Of a stretch of DNA of 11,272 bases, positions 4,531-11,272 are shown in pieces; the first letter of the stretch is position 1, and every line of letters begins with the position of its first letter. The DNA lies in assembly GCA_021789565.1 (NCBI GenBank), contig JAJYJL010000132.1, forward strand, positions 1 through 11,272, in the 5' to 3' direction. This DNA comes from Acidobacteriota bacterium (lineage in GTDB: Bacteria; Acidobacteriota; Terriglobia; UBA7540). The position numbers were made by a program, and so were the translations under genes. The notes under the pieces were generated by a model. The model was not told where the DNA came from. It saw only the letters and a program-made list of their open reading frames with translations, and did no database searches.

Positions 4531-6933
4531 TCACTTGACGAACTGGATGATGCCGAACCGCGTGGGGACGTGGAAACTGGCGCCCTCCGGAATGGTGCTC
4601 CAGGACAGGAAACGCCGCTGGTGGTCTTCTCCCGGACCGTCACAGCGGAACAGGTTGAGCCGCCACTCGGCCCCCGCATAAATTTCTTTGGCGCCCATCG
4701 ACGCAACCGGAATGCGGACCTCGGCGGTCCAGATGTGCTTCGCTGGATCGACGTGCGTGGCGTGGTCAAAATGGGAGTCCCAGTTGGCGTCGTTGAACGG
4801 CGACTGGTCCTTGTTGATCTCCAGGTCAATCCAAAGGTTGTTGGGTGAAACCTCAAACTCATAGTAGTGGTTCACGCGCTCAGGCTGCGGGTTGAGGAAC
4901 ACTTCCACCACGTCGCGGTCCCAAAGCCCCCACTTTTCAGCCGCCGGGTCCGGGTCTTTATAGATGTTCAGCTCGGTGTATTTGCAGCGATAGGCAAAGT
5001 AGACGTAGTGCGGCGTCCAGACGGTGGCGATGTCCATTGCGGACTGCGGATAGTCCTTTTTGCCGGACATGTCGTGGTCCACGTGTACCCAGTCGGCCGA
5101 CTTCCACACCGCCTTGTCGAGGTTGCCATCGGGCACAAAATCCCTGGCTGAAAATTTTGAAATGATACGGGCGTTGCTGGTGTAGCTCATGCTTTCTCTC
5201 CCTTCAGCCTCTGCCATCAGTGCGTTGACGTCGCGCCGCGAAAGCCCGGGACTGGGAATGCCGTGGCACGTGTTCAGGTCGGTTGCTCTGTCGACGGCAC
5301 TCATCATTCTTCTTTCGAGACTTGCTGCCTGGTGCTCATGCCCTGGAGTTTTGCGCAGCTCTGCAATCTTCTGCTTCAGTATTTCAAGCGCTTCATAATC
5401 CTGGATGCCCTGCCGCAGCAGTTCCCAACGGGTGCTGTCGATGGGGTCGTCTTCGCCCGGATAGACCAGGAAGCTGTCGCCGGAATGCCAGCGGCTTTCC
5501 GGCTCTTTCCAGACATCGGCCGGCCATGACTGGTAGGCCCAACGCGCATAGCCTGCCAGCCCATGCTGGAAGGCGATCCAGGGCAGCAGGCGCGATTCCC
5601 ATTGCGGCGAGTAAATAAACGTGTTGGGCGAGGGGGTGCCGCAGGCCGTGTAGAAAGTGGTCGGGCCCACCTTGCGCCGCTCCTTCAGCAGCTTGCGAAC
5701 GGCGGCACGGTTGGAGAGCGCGTCATAGTAAAGGACCAGATCGCCGGCCGTGGCGGATTCCTCGCTGGAACTTCCTCCCGAAAGCGATACCTTCAATTCC
5801 GGGGCGTCCGCTTTAAGAACGCTGAGAATTCCGTCCATGATAGTTTGCGGCTTTTCGTCGAAGCCGATGTAGGTGCGGCTGAGCCAGCCGTGCTGTTTGA
5901 GGTGGCGCACCAGGGCCGGCAGGAAAGCTCCCCAGACGTCGCGGTATGCCGCGTCGCCAACGTGGGTGGGGCAGATGCGCAATTCGCCGGTTTTGGTGTC
6001 TGTGTACCCGATGTTGCAGAGTGACGTGCTTCCGGGGCCGTCCACCATCGAGAAGCACTGGATGGACTTATCAATTCCCGCCTTCATCATCATTTCCACG
6101 TAGCGGTCAAACACAGAAAAATCAAACTGGAATTTGGACGCTTCTCCCGCTTTGTAACTTCCCGGGAAACTCCACTGCACCATGGAAGGATAAAGAAAAC
6201 CGGTCTGCGAACGCCACGGATCGTTAATGATGCTGGTTGAAATTGATTTCTGCCCGTGGGCGGCAAGGTCGCGAGTGTAGGCTTCCACCAGTTTCCAGTG
6301 CTCGGGTGACCACAGCGGCACTTTGGCCACGCGGGCCACGGCCGCAGGGTCCTGCCAGATGTTGAGATCAAAGTTTCCTTTGCCCATGCCGGGCAGGGCG
6401 AAATCGAGCACGCGAAGCGAGACCTCAAACGTCTTGCTCTCATCGCCGGCGTGAATTGCAAGCGCGCCCTTGTAGTCGCCCGCGGCGGCATCGGCAGGGA
6501 CGGAAATGGTGAGCCAGACACCCTGCGTCCAGTTGGGTTTGATTTCATCGGGAGGAGACGGAAACAGCGGATCGGCCATGAGCTCGCCGCGCTCCACCAC
6601 CGGCACGTAACCGGGATAGCGAATCTCGACCCAGGAGCAGGGAAGCTCCTTCGCGCCGGCCGCTCCGCTGGCTTCACACGAGGCTGTGAAGGGCTTGAGC
6701 GCGCTGGCGGAACGGATGGCAAACTGCATGGAGACAATTTCGTTTCGGAAGGCTTCGGCGCTGGCTTCCGCGCCTCTTTCCGTCTGCATGCTGGCGGGAG
6801 TCAGCCGCATGCCGGTGCTCACCTGCCAGGCCTGGAATCCGCCGCCTGCAGTTTGTGCTTCAGCAATCGGGAGGGAGAAGGACATCCCAGCCAGCAAGAG
6901 TGTGGCGAGCGCGAGAACTTTTAGGCGAGTCAT
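4531..6933 (-). CDS. Secreted GH123/DUF4091-like protein with C-terminal CBM9-like domain
   Basis: 800 aa from ATG 6933, chosen because AGGAG stands seven bases upstream and a Sec signal peptide (MTRLKVLALATLLLAGMSFS, cleavage near AEA-QT) begins there. The frame is open further up to 7140, but that extension is translated MITE. Residues about 30-180 form a beta-rich N-terminal domain. Residues about 185-580 are the barrel, with the Asp-Glu pair D359-E360 in T-Y-I-G-F-D-E-K-P that matches the catalytic pair of GH123 beta-N-acetylgalactosaminidases, and the DUF4091-typical stretch RWELLRQGIQDYEALEIL at 502-519. Residues about 587-800 resemble a family-9 carbohydrate-binding/DOMON fold: DGNLDKAVWKSADW, DVVEVFLNP, WTAEVRIPV, LSWSTIPEG. 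A periplasmic or outer-surface glycan hydrolase is likely; the substrate is open, and beta-GalNAc is only the family precedent. It lies downstream of the dehydrogenase-cytochrome unit, separated by a MITE. Confidence 0.82.
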   Translation of the reverse strand: MTRLKVLALATLLLAGMSFSLPIAEAQTAGGGFQAWQVSTGMRLTPASMQTERGAEASAEAFRNEIVSMQFAIRSASALKPFTASCEASGAAGAKELPCSWVEIRYPGYVPVVERGELMADPLFPSPPDEIKPNWTQGVWLTISVPADAAAGDYKGALAIHAGDESKTFEVSLRVLDFALPGMGKGNFDLNIWQDPAAVARVAKVPLWSPEHWKLVEAYTRDLAAHGQKSISTSIINDPWRSQTGFLYPSMVQWSFPGSYKAGEASKFQFDFSVFDRYVEMMMKAGIDKSIQCFSMVDGPGSTSLCNIGYTDTKTGELRICPTHVGDAAYRDVWGAFLPALVRHLKQHGWLSRTYIGFDEKPQTIMDGILSVLKADAPELKVSLSGGSSSEESATAGDLVLYYDALSNRAAVRKLLKERRKVGPTTFYTACGTPSPNTFIYSPQWESRLLPWIAFQHGLAGYARWAYQSWPADVWKEPESRWHSGDSFLVYPGEDDPIDSTRWELLRQGIQDYEALEILKQKIAELRKTPGHEHQAASLERRMMSAVDRATDLNTCHGIPSPGLSRRDVNALMAEAEGRESMSYTSNARIISKFSARDFVPDGNLDKAVWKSADWVHVDHDMSGKKDYPQSAMDIATVWTPHYVYFAYRCKYTELNIYKDPDPAAEKWGLWDRDVVEVFLNPQPERVNHYYEFEVSPNNLWIDLEINKDQSPFNDANWDSHFDHATHVDPAKHIWTAEVRIPVASMGAKEIYAGAEWRLNLFRCDGPGEDHQRRFLSWSTIPEGASFHVPTRFGIIQFVK

Positions 6934-7010
6934 GGCAAATCTCCTGTGCACAAATATAGAGGACCTCCGGCCGTTTGACTTACATCTTCGAATGCCGCGA
7001 GACTGATTTA

Positions 7011-7148
7011 CTAACAGGTTGTTGAAAAAAACAACCGTCATGCTGAGCGAAGCGAAGCATCTGCTGTATCTTACTGAAAATGAATAAAGCAGATCCTTCG
7101 CTTCGCTCAGGATGACGTAGCGCAGGGACTTTTTCAACAACCTGCTAA
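7011..7148. mobile_element. MITE-like palindromic element with CTAA target duplication
   Basis: The ends are perfect 15-bp inverted repeats, caggttgttgaaaaa (7015-7029) and tttttcaacaacctg (7130-7144). CTAA stands directly outside both (7011-7014 and 7145-7148) as a 4-bp target duplication. Inside are 30-nt arms (7036-7065 and 7088-7117) that are reverse complements except at two positions; they contain the motif ctgagcgaagcgaag. The element is 130 bp, codes for nothing, and could fold as one long hairpin in RNA. Interspersed repeats with this core are frequent in Acidobacteriota and other soil bacteria. Its translated form on the minus strand (VILSEAKDL and FASLSMT) is often mistaken for protein. 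A transposase source is not present in the window. Confidence 0.85.
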
Positions 7149-7355
7149 AGCCGTACTTCGTGGACGCGCGTCTTGGGCCGGAGCAATCTCCCGATTACTC
7201 AGGAAGCGAAATTCTACAACATAAGAGAGCCTACAGCACCATGGATCGTAGACCATGGCCTGGCATGATGGGGCGACGCTGGTGGGTGGCTCCGGAACGT
7301 GCACGCAGGCACCGAGGCACGTTGCGGCTGTTTCCGCGGTTGGCGCGGCTTTATG
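7149..7355. other. Intergenic remainder beside the MITE
   Basis: This is the non-MITE part of the 422-nt gap between the hydrolase-like gene and the cytochrome gene. AACGTGC (7296-7302) and GCACGTT (7317-7323) form a 7-bp stem 33 nt beyond the cytochrome stop; it has no T tract on the minus strand, so it is at best a weak terminator. CCATGG occurs twice, at 7239-7244 and 7253-7258, with no clear meaning. No gene or convincing promoter was seen. Confidence 0.3.
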
Positions 7356-7901
7356 TCACATGGAAAGCGTGTGGCAGGCGTTGCACTTCAGGGTTGCCTT
7401 GCTTTCCTTGTGGCAATTGACGCAGAACACCATCGAGAATTTGACTTCATGCTTCAACACGTCACTTTCACACACTTTGCCGTGGCACGCCGAGCACGCC
7501 ACTTTGGCGTTGGCGTGCCGATTGTGGCTGAAGAAAACAAAATCCTGGATTTTGTAAACGCGTGCCCAGTGGATTGGCTTGTGCTGTTTGGCATAGGCCG
7601 CGATTTTGCGGATGGCGGGGCTATCAGCGGCAACCGTTTGATGGCAGGTCATGCAGACGTCCGCCTCGGGCAGCCCGGCCGTCTCGCCTGAAGTGGCCGT
7701 CTGGTGGCAGAGCACGCAGGGGATGTTTTTTTCGCAATGGAGCTTGTGGCTGAACGGGACCGGCTGCACGACAGGTTTTGTTGCACCTTGCTCTGCCTTT
7801 GCCGCGTGCGCGAAGGCAGCGACGGCTGGCACGGTTGCAGCCGTGAAGGCGAAAGCGCAGATCACCCCTATTTGAAGCAGATTTCGAGCGCGGCGCGTCA
7901 T
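7356..7901 (-). CDS. Periplasmic pentahaem c-type cytochrome
   Basis: 181 aa from ATG 7901, which has AGGA seven bases upstream; an in-frame TTG at 7916 would add five residues but has no such site. After a Sec signal peptide (about residues 1-35) the protein has five C-x-x-C-H haem sites: CVLCH (62-66), CMTCH (83-87), CSACH (136-140), CVNCH (160-164) and CNACH (173-177). Extra histidines in FSHKLH (51-55) and FFSHNRH (124-129) are candidates for distal ligands. The segment WARVYKIQDFVFFSHNRH recalls the haem-rich part of ActA-type (alternative complex III) and QrcA-type cytochromes of the c3/c7 superfamily; that resemblance is from memory. Its role is electron transfer in the periplasm. The gene starts 21 nt after the PQQ dehydrogenase stop, so the two are almost surely co-transcribed, and the cytochrome may be the acceptor for that enzyme. 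Confidence 0.92.
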   Translation of the reverse strand: MTRRARNLLQIGVICAFAFTAATVPAVAAFAHAAKAEQGATKPVVQPVPFSHKLHCEKNIPCVLCHQTATSGETAGLPEADVCMTCHQTVAADSPAIRKIAAYAKQHKPIHWARVYKIQDFVFFSHNRHANAKVACSACHGKVCESDVLKHEVKFSMVFCVNCHKESKATLKCNACHTLSM

Positions 7902-7922
7902 GCCATCATCCTGCAAAGGTGA

Positions 7923-9815
7923 TTAAGGCAGCGCATAGGCCACCAGCGCGTCGGCAAAATGCGGATCGTACTTGTTGCCGCCGCCCGCCGCGATCACGAT
8001 ATATTGCCTGCCTGTCTTCGGCCCCAGGAAAGTCATGGGAGTTGCAAAGCCGCTGGCGGGCAGGCGCGTCTCCCACAATTCCTTGCCGGTGTCTTTGTCA
8101 AAAGCGCGAAAGCGGCCGTCGTTGGTTGCGGCGATAAAGAGCAATCCTCCTGCTGTCACGATGGGGCCGCCCAGATTGGCGGAACCTGTGGGTGGAATGC
8201 CCTTGGCCAGCAGTGCATCCACCACGCCCAGGCGGTCCTGCCAGCGGAATTTGCCCGTGTTCAGGTCAATGGCGGTCAGCAGGCCCCATGGGGGCTTCGC
8301 GCAAAAATAGTGGTTGGAATCCTGGAAGCGTTCGCCTGCCAGCCGGTAGGCGATGGCCGAACCCGGCCGCGCCTTTTTCATCTTTCCGATCTGCCCCTCA
8401 GCCATGGCGTTGACGTAAAGCGTTTCCGTCGACGGGTCAAACGAAGCTCCTCCCCAGTTGGTGCCGCCGTTGGTGCCGGGAAAGATGATTGTCTTTTTCA
8501 GACCCCAGGGATGATAGATGCCGCCGGGGCCTGCATCACCCATCAACTTTTTGCATTCAGCGCGCGATTCGGGAGTGACGTCGGTGAGGTCGCCAAGTGA
8601 AAACGTCTGACGGATGACCGGCGGAGGCAGCAGGGGGAACGGCTGGGTGGGCCACGTCTGCTCGCCCGGAATGGTGCTTGCCGGGACCTTGCGCTCTTCA
8701 ATCTTGAACAGGGGTTTCCCCGTTACCCGGTTGAAAAGGAACACAAAACCCATCTTGGTGACCTGCGCAACCGCCGGGATTGCCTGCCCGTCGCGGTGTA
8801 CGGTCACCAGCGCGGGTTGTGCGGGTAGGTCATAATCCCAGATGTCATGATGCACAAGCTGGTAATACCACAGCAGGCGTCCTGTGGCGGCGTCGAGGGC
8901 AATCAGCGAGTTGCCGAACAGGTCCTTCCCTTTGCGGTCGCCGCCATAGTAGTCGTAGGAAGGCGACGTGCCGGGAACATAAAGGATTCCACGCTTCACA
9001 TCGCAGCTCAGCATGGACCAGGCGTTCGCGCCGCCCCGCTGCTTCCAGGCGGAGTCCGGCCAGGTTTCCTTTCCGGCTTCGCCCGGCCGCTGGATCACAT
9101 GAAAGCGCCACACGAGTTTACCGGTGTGGACATCAAAAGCCCGCACATCGCCGCTGGGGCCCTGCGGCTCGGAGTCGGAGACAATCGATCCGGCAATCAC
9201 CAGATCTTTGTAGACGAGCGGGGGCGACGACATCCCCGAGAGGCGGTCGGGGAAATCATCCGCGGTTCCTTTTCTCAGATTGACGTATCCGCCCTGCCCA
9301 AAGCCCGGGATCGGTTTGCCCGTGGCGGCGTTGAGTGCAAATAGCCTGCCGTCGAGCGTTCCAAAAAACAGCCGCTTGTCGTTGCCGTGCTGCCAGAAGG
9401 CTGCGCCGCGGTTGATGTAGAGGTTGTAGGGCCGCTCTCTTTCCAGCTTGGGATCGAACGCCCAGATCTGCCTTCCGGTTTCGGCGTCGAGCGCGATGAC
9501 GCGGGCAAAGGGCGTGGTAAGATACATCGTTCCGCCGATCACAAGCGGAGTGCACTCGAACGACGACCGGACCGGGAACCCGCTTCCGTCGCTGACGTCG
9601 CCGGTGTGGAAAATCCAGGCCAGGCGCAGCTTGTCCACGTTCGCCCGGTTCACCTGCTGAAGCGGCGAGTATTTGGAACCTCCCGGGTCGCCGCCATAAT
9701 CGGGCCATTGCTGGGCCTTGAGCGTCCTGCACAGGCCCGGAAAATAGAGGTTGGCGAAAGTGAGAGCGAGGAGCAGGCGCAACATGGCCGGCCTTGTAGC
9801 GTTCCGTTTCGTCAT
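7923..9815 (-). CDS. PQQ-dependent dehydrogenase, glucose-dehydrogenase-like
   Basis: 630 aa from ATG 9815, preceded by GGGGA six bases upstream; the 22 codons further up are ignored because a signal peptide (ML-RLLLALTFANLYF, cleavage near LKA-QQ) starts here. It is a beta-propeller quinoprotein with repeated D-x-x-T-G-(K/R)-x-x-W docking motifs (110-119, 228-237, 308-316, 518-526, 573-581). It opens with W-P-D-Y-G-G-D-P-G-G-S-K-Y-S-P at 37-51, as in the catalytic domain of membrane glucose dehydrogenase. HHDIWDYDLPAQP (322-334) contains the probable catalytic Asp, K354 in QVTKMGFVFLF matches the key Lys of Gcd, and T-N-W-G-G (452-456) is a cofactor-binding stretch. It lacks the five N-terminal membrane helices of Gcd, the vicinal Cys-Cys of alcohol/methanol types, and a fused haem domain. 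It should thus be a soluble periplasmic sugar or alcohol oxidase needing an external acceptor, probably the cytochrome encoded next. The substrate is unproven. Confidence 0.92.
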   Translation of the reverse strand: MTKRNATRPAMLRLLLALTFANLYFPGLCRTLKAQQWPDYGGDPGGSKYSPLQQVNRANVDKLRLAWIFHTGDVSDGSGFPVRSSFECTPLVIGGTMYLTTPFARVIALDAETGRQIWAFDPKLERERPYNLYINRGAAFWQHGNDKRLFFGTLDGRLFALNAATGKPIPGFGQGGYVNLRKGTADDFPDRLSGMSSPPLVYKDLVIAGSIVSDSEPQGPSGDVRAFDVHTGKLVWRFHVIQRPGEAGKETWPDSAWKQRGGANAWSMLSCDVKRGILYVPGTSPSYDYYGGDRKGKDLFGNSLIALDAATGRLLWYYQLVHHDIWDYDLPAQPALVTVHRDGQAIPAVAQVTKMGFVFLFNRVTGKPLFKIEERKVPASTIPGEQTWPTQPFPLLPPPVIRQTFSLGDLTDVTPESRAECKKLMGDAGPGGIYHPWGLKKTIIFPGTNGGTNWGGASFDPSTETLYVNAMAEGQIGKMKKARPGSAIAYRLAGERFQDSNHYFCAKPPWGLLTAIDLNTGKFRWQDRLGVVDALLAKGIPPTGSANLGGPIVTAGGLLFIAATNDGRFRAFDKDTGKELWETRLPASGFATPMTFLGPKTGRQYIVIAAGGGNKYDPHFADALVAYALP

Positions 9816-9884
9816 AAAATTTCCCCAGCACAAACTTTGCGAACGAGAAGCATCGTACTCCCAATATAAATGGCCGCGCAACCT

Positions 9885-9910
9885 TATCTCCTTCAGATAT
9901 CTCCTTCAGA
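9885..9910. repeat. Perfect 13-bp tandem duplication in the divergent promoter region
   Basis: TATCTCCTTCAGA occurs twice in direct succession (9885-9897 and 9898-9910). It lies in the 195-nt gap between the divergent dehydrogenase and DUF4832 genes, and the second copy supplies the -35-like TTCAGA of the rightward promoter. It may be a pair of operator half-sites, one helix turn and a bit apart, or a simple slippage duplication. No palindrome is evident in the unit. Confidence 0.75.
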
Positions 9911-9933
9911 GCATGCCGGAACGGTGTTACAAT
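9905..9933 (+). promoter_or_regulatory. TG-extended -10 promoter for the DUF4832 gene
   Basis: TACAAT at 9928-9933 matches five of six -10 bases and is preceded by TG one base upstream (TGtTACAAT, an extended -10). TTCAGA at 9905-9910, with a 17-bp spacer, matches four of six -35 bases. The predicted start near 9940 leaves about 70 nt of leader. On the opposite strand I found only a TATATT at about 9864-9869 without a matching -35 box, so the dehydrogenase promoter is not assigned. Confidence 0.5.
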
Positions 9934-10010
9934 CTCGCGGTGAAAGATTGGCTCGACTGTTGTTTTGGCACTGGGCCGAATCTTTACAAGCGTTGAAGTG
10001 GGGAGGGCCC

Positions 10011-11272
10011 ATGCGTTTCAAGTCGATTGGCGTTGTTTGCGTGCTCATGTTTTCGGCCGCGCTGGCGTTTGCGCAGAGCGATAACGTGATTGTGCGTCCC
10101 AAAGAGATTGACACCGTGCTGGTGAATCCCGGCATGGGGATCCAAACGTTCCAGCGGTTCAACGGCGATGCTCTGAATGCGGGGCTGCGGTGGTCCGAGG
10201 CTGGGCCGACGTCGACGGTTAACTCTTCGGCGGAAAAGCCGGACTTCCCTGGAAGTTCGATCTCCTACTGCCGTTGGTTCTGGAATGTGCTGGAACCGGA
10301 GCACGGCAAATACAACTGGAACATCATCGATCTGGCCCTCAAGGAAGCGCGCGAGCACGGCCAGACGCTGGCCATCCGCATGATGCCCTATGACGAGCGG
10401 CACCCTCTGCCGGAGTGGTACCGGAACTCCGGCGCGCAGCGCGCCAACAAGCCCACAGACCCGGACGGCAACATCTGGCAGCCGGATTTCAGCGACCCGC
10501 TCTATTTGAAGTACTGGGGAGAACTGGTTGCGGCGGCGGGCGCCCGCTACGACGGCAACCCGAATCTTGAAATGGTGGACATCTCTTCGGTTGGCTACTG
10601 GGGCGAGGGCTGGAGCCATTACATGCCGGCGTTCAAATATCAGAAGGCCCTCATTGACATCTACCTCGACGCTTTTAAGCGGACGCCGCTGCTGATGAAT
10701 TTTGACCAGGCCCACGCGCTGGCTTACGCGGTGAAGCACGGCACGGGCTGGCGCCTCGATTGCTGGGGAGACATGGGCATGCTGCGCGGCGAGAAGGAAT
10801 CCGGGCGCTCGCTGATGCTGGACCGCTACCCCGAGCAGGTGGTTGAAACCGGCATCCAGAATGCCTGGACTCGCAGCCCCGTATCGCTGGAGAGTTGCGG
10901 CGTGGTCGGGACCTGGCTCAAGTTTGGATACAGTGTGGACTACATCCTGCAGCAGGCGCTAAGGTGGCACGTCAGTTCCGTCAACATCAAGTCGTCGCCT
11001 ATTCCTCCGCAGTGGAAGAAGCAATTCGATGAATTTGAAAAGCAGATGGGCTACCGGTTTATTCTTCGGCGGCTGGAATATCCCAAAGAGGTCCGGCCGG
11101 GCGCAATGATGCCGGTCGACATGTGGTTTCTCAACGCCGGGGTCGCCCCGGTTTACCGGGATTATATTCTTGCCGTTGATCTTTCATCTTCCGAGGGCAA
11201 CGCGGTCATCAAAACGTCTGCCGACGTGCGAAAGTGGCTTCCGGGCGATGCGGTGTTTGATGGAACGCTTTA
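10011..11272 (+). CDS. Secreted DUF4832-type glycoside-hydrolase-like protein, 3'-truncated
   Basis: The start at 10011 has GGGGAGG four bases upstream (GGGAGGGCCC-ATG) and a Sec signal peptide MRFKSIGVVCVLMFSAALAF with cleavage after A-Q or nearby. 420 codons are visible before the window ends. The mature protein opens with VLVNPGMGIQTFQRFNGD. It then shows a TIM-barrel pattern typical of clan-A-like hydrolases: CRWFWNVLEPEHGKYNWN (87-104), LAIRMMPYDERHPLPEWY, and strand VDISSVGYWGEGW (189-201), where E199 is a candidate acid/base. The region from about 347 (YRFILRRLEYPKEVRPG, then LNAGVAPVYRDYILAVDL) resembles the DUF4832 C-terminal beta domain. A glycan-degrading role in the periplasm or outside the cell is inferred; no substrate can be named. 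It is divergent from the PQQ dehydrogenase, and the shared upstream region suggests joint control. Confidence 0.78.
   Translation, partial: MRFKSIGVVCVLMFSAALAFAQSDNVIVRPKEIDTVLVNPGMGIQTFQRFNGDALNAGLRWSEAGPTSTVNSSAEKPDFPGSSISYCRWFWNVLEPEHGKYNWNIIDLALKEAREHGQTLAIRMMPYDERHPLPEWYRNSGAQRANKPTDPDGNIWQPDFSDPLYLKYWGELVAAAGARYDGNPNLEMVDISSVGYWGEGWSHYMPAFKYQKALIDIYLDAFKRTPLLMNFDQAHALAYAVKHGTGWRLDCWGDMGMLRGEKESGRSLMLDRYPEQVVETGIQNAWTRSPVSLESCGVVGTWLKFGYSVDYILQQALRWHVSSVNIKSSPIPPQWKKQFDEFEKQMGYRFILRRLEYPKEVRPGAMMPVDMWFLNAGVAPVYRDYILAVDLSSSEGNAVIKTSADVRKWLPGDAVFDGTL

Noticed and set aside
7239..7258. Two CCATGG palindromes 14 bp apart as an operator
   Set aside because: Six-base words are too short, have no nearby promoter, and lie downstream of a gene instead of upstream.
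7296..7323. AACGTGC/GCACGTT inverted repeat as terminator of the cytochrome gene
   Set aside because: 14-nt loop and no T tract on the minus strand; kept only as a note under the intergenic entry.
7160..7420. 86-codon plus-strand frame in the MITE-cytochrome gap
   Set aside because: Its end overlaps the real cytochrome gene in antisense, it has no ribosome site, and it has a Trp/Arg-rich shadow composition.
7902..7916. TTG at 7914-7916 as start of the cytochrome gene (five extra residues)
   Set aside because: ATG 7901 has AGGA at the right distance and begins the signal peptide directly; the TTG has no such site.
9984..10739. 251-codon minus-strand frame opposite the DUF4832 gene
   Set aside because: Arg/Val/His-rich antisense shadow; the plus-strand frame has a signal peptide, ribosome site and family motifs.

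Overview
The window is GC-rich bacterial chromosome. It carries genes with Shine-Dalgarno sequences, Sec and Tat signal peptides, a multihaem cytochrome, a PQQ dehydrogenase, and secreted glycoside-hydrolase-like proteins (GH123/DUF4091 and DUF4832 types). It also has a short palindromic repeat whose translated shadow (VILSEAKDL...FASLSMT) is common in Acidobacteriota and some other soil phyla. I infer a soil-type Gram-negative heterotroph, most likely Acidobacteriota; the phylum is inference, because no rRNA or other marker gene is present.

Left part (1-1638, + strand): the 3' end of a RidA-like gene, then a 51-codon gene for a CxC...CxxC zinc-ribbon-like microprotein, then a Tat-exported aldo/keto reductase.

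Centre left (1639-4478, + strand): an amino-acid biosynthesis unit. After a strong 14-bp inverted repeat comes a TTGACA promoter, a short open frame ending in an Ile-rich run (ATC CTC ACC ATC ATC ATT), and directly on that run a GC-rich hairpin followed by a T-rich tract. About 200 nt further on lie the acetolactate synthase catalytic subunit (ilvB) and an ACT-domain regulatory subunit. I read this as a ribosome-mediated transcription attenuator for branched-chain amino-acid synthesis. The hairpin overlaps the end of the leader frame and its stop codon, so a ribosome stalled at the Ile codons would itself mask the terminator. The ACT subunit lacks the glycine of the valine-binding loop, which resembles the valine-insensitive IlvM type. 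Control may therefore rest on attenuation more than on valine feedback.

Centre right (4531-9815, - strand): a two-gene unit made of a periplasmic PQQ-dependent dehydrogenase and, 21 nt downstream, a pentahaem c-type cytochrome that could take its electrons. Downstream of these, past an intact MITE-like element (15-bp terminal inverted repeats, CTAA on both sides), lies a secreted GH123-like/CBM9-like protein.

Right end (9816-11272): a 195-nt divergent intergenic region with a perfect 13-bp tandem duplication and a TG-extended -10 promoter. It reads into a secreted DUF4832-type TIM-barrel protein cut by the window end. Together the right half looks like an extracytoplasmic sugar-processing and sugar-oxidation locus. 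No tRNA, rRNA, CRISPR array or phage genes were seen.
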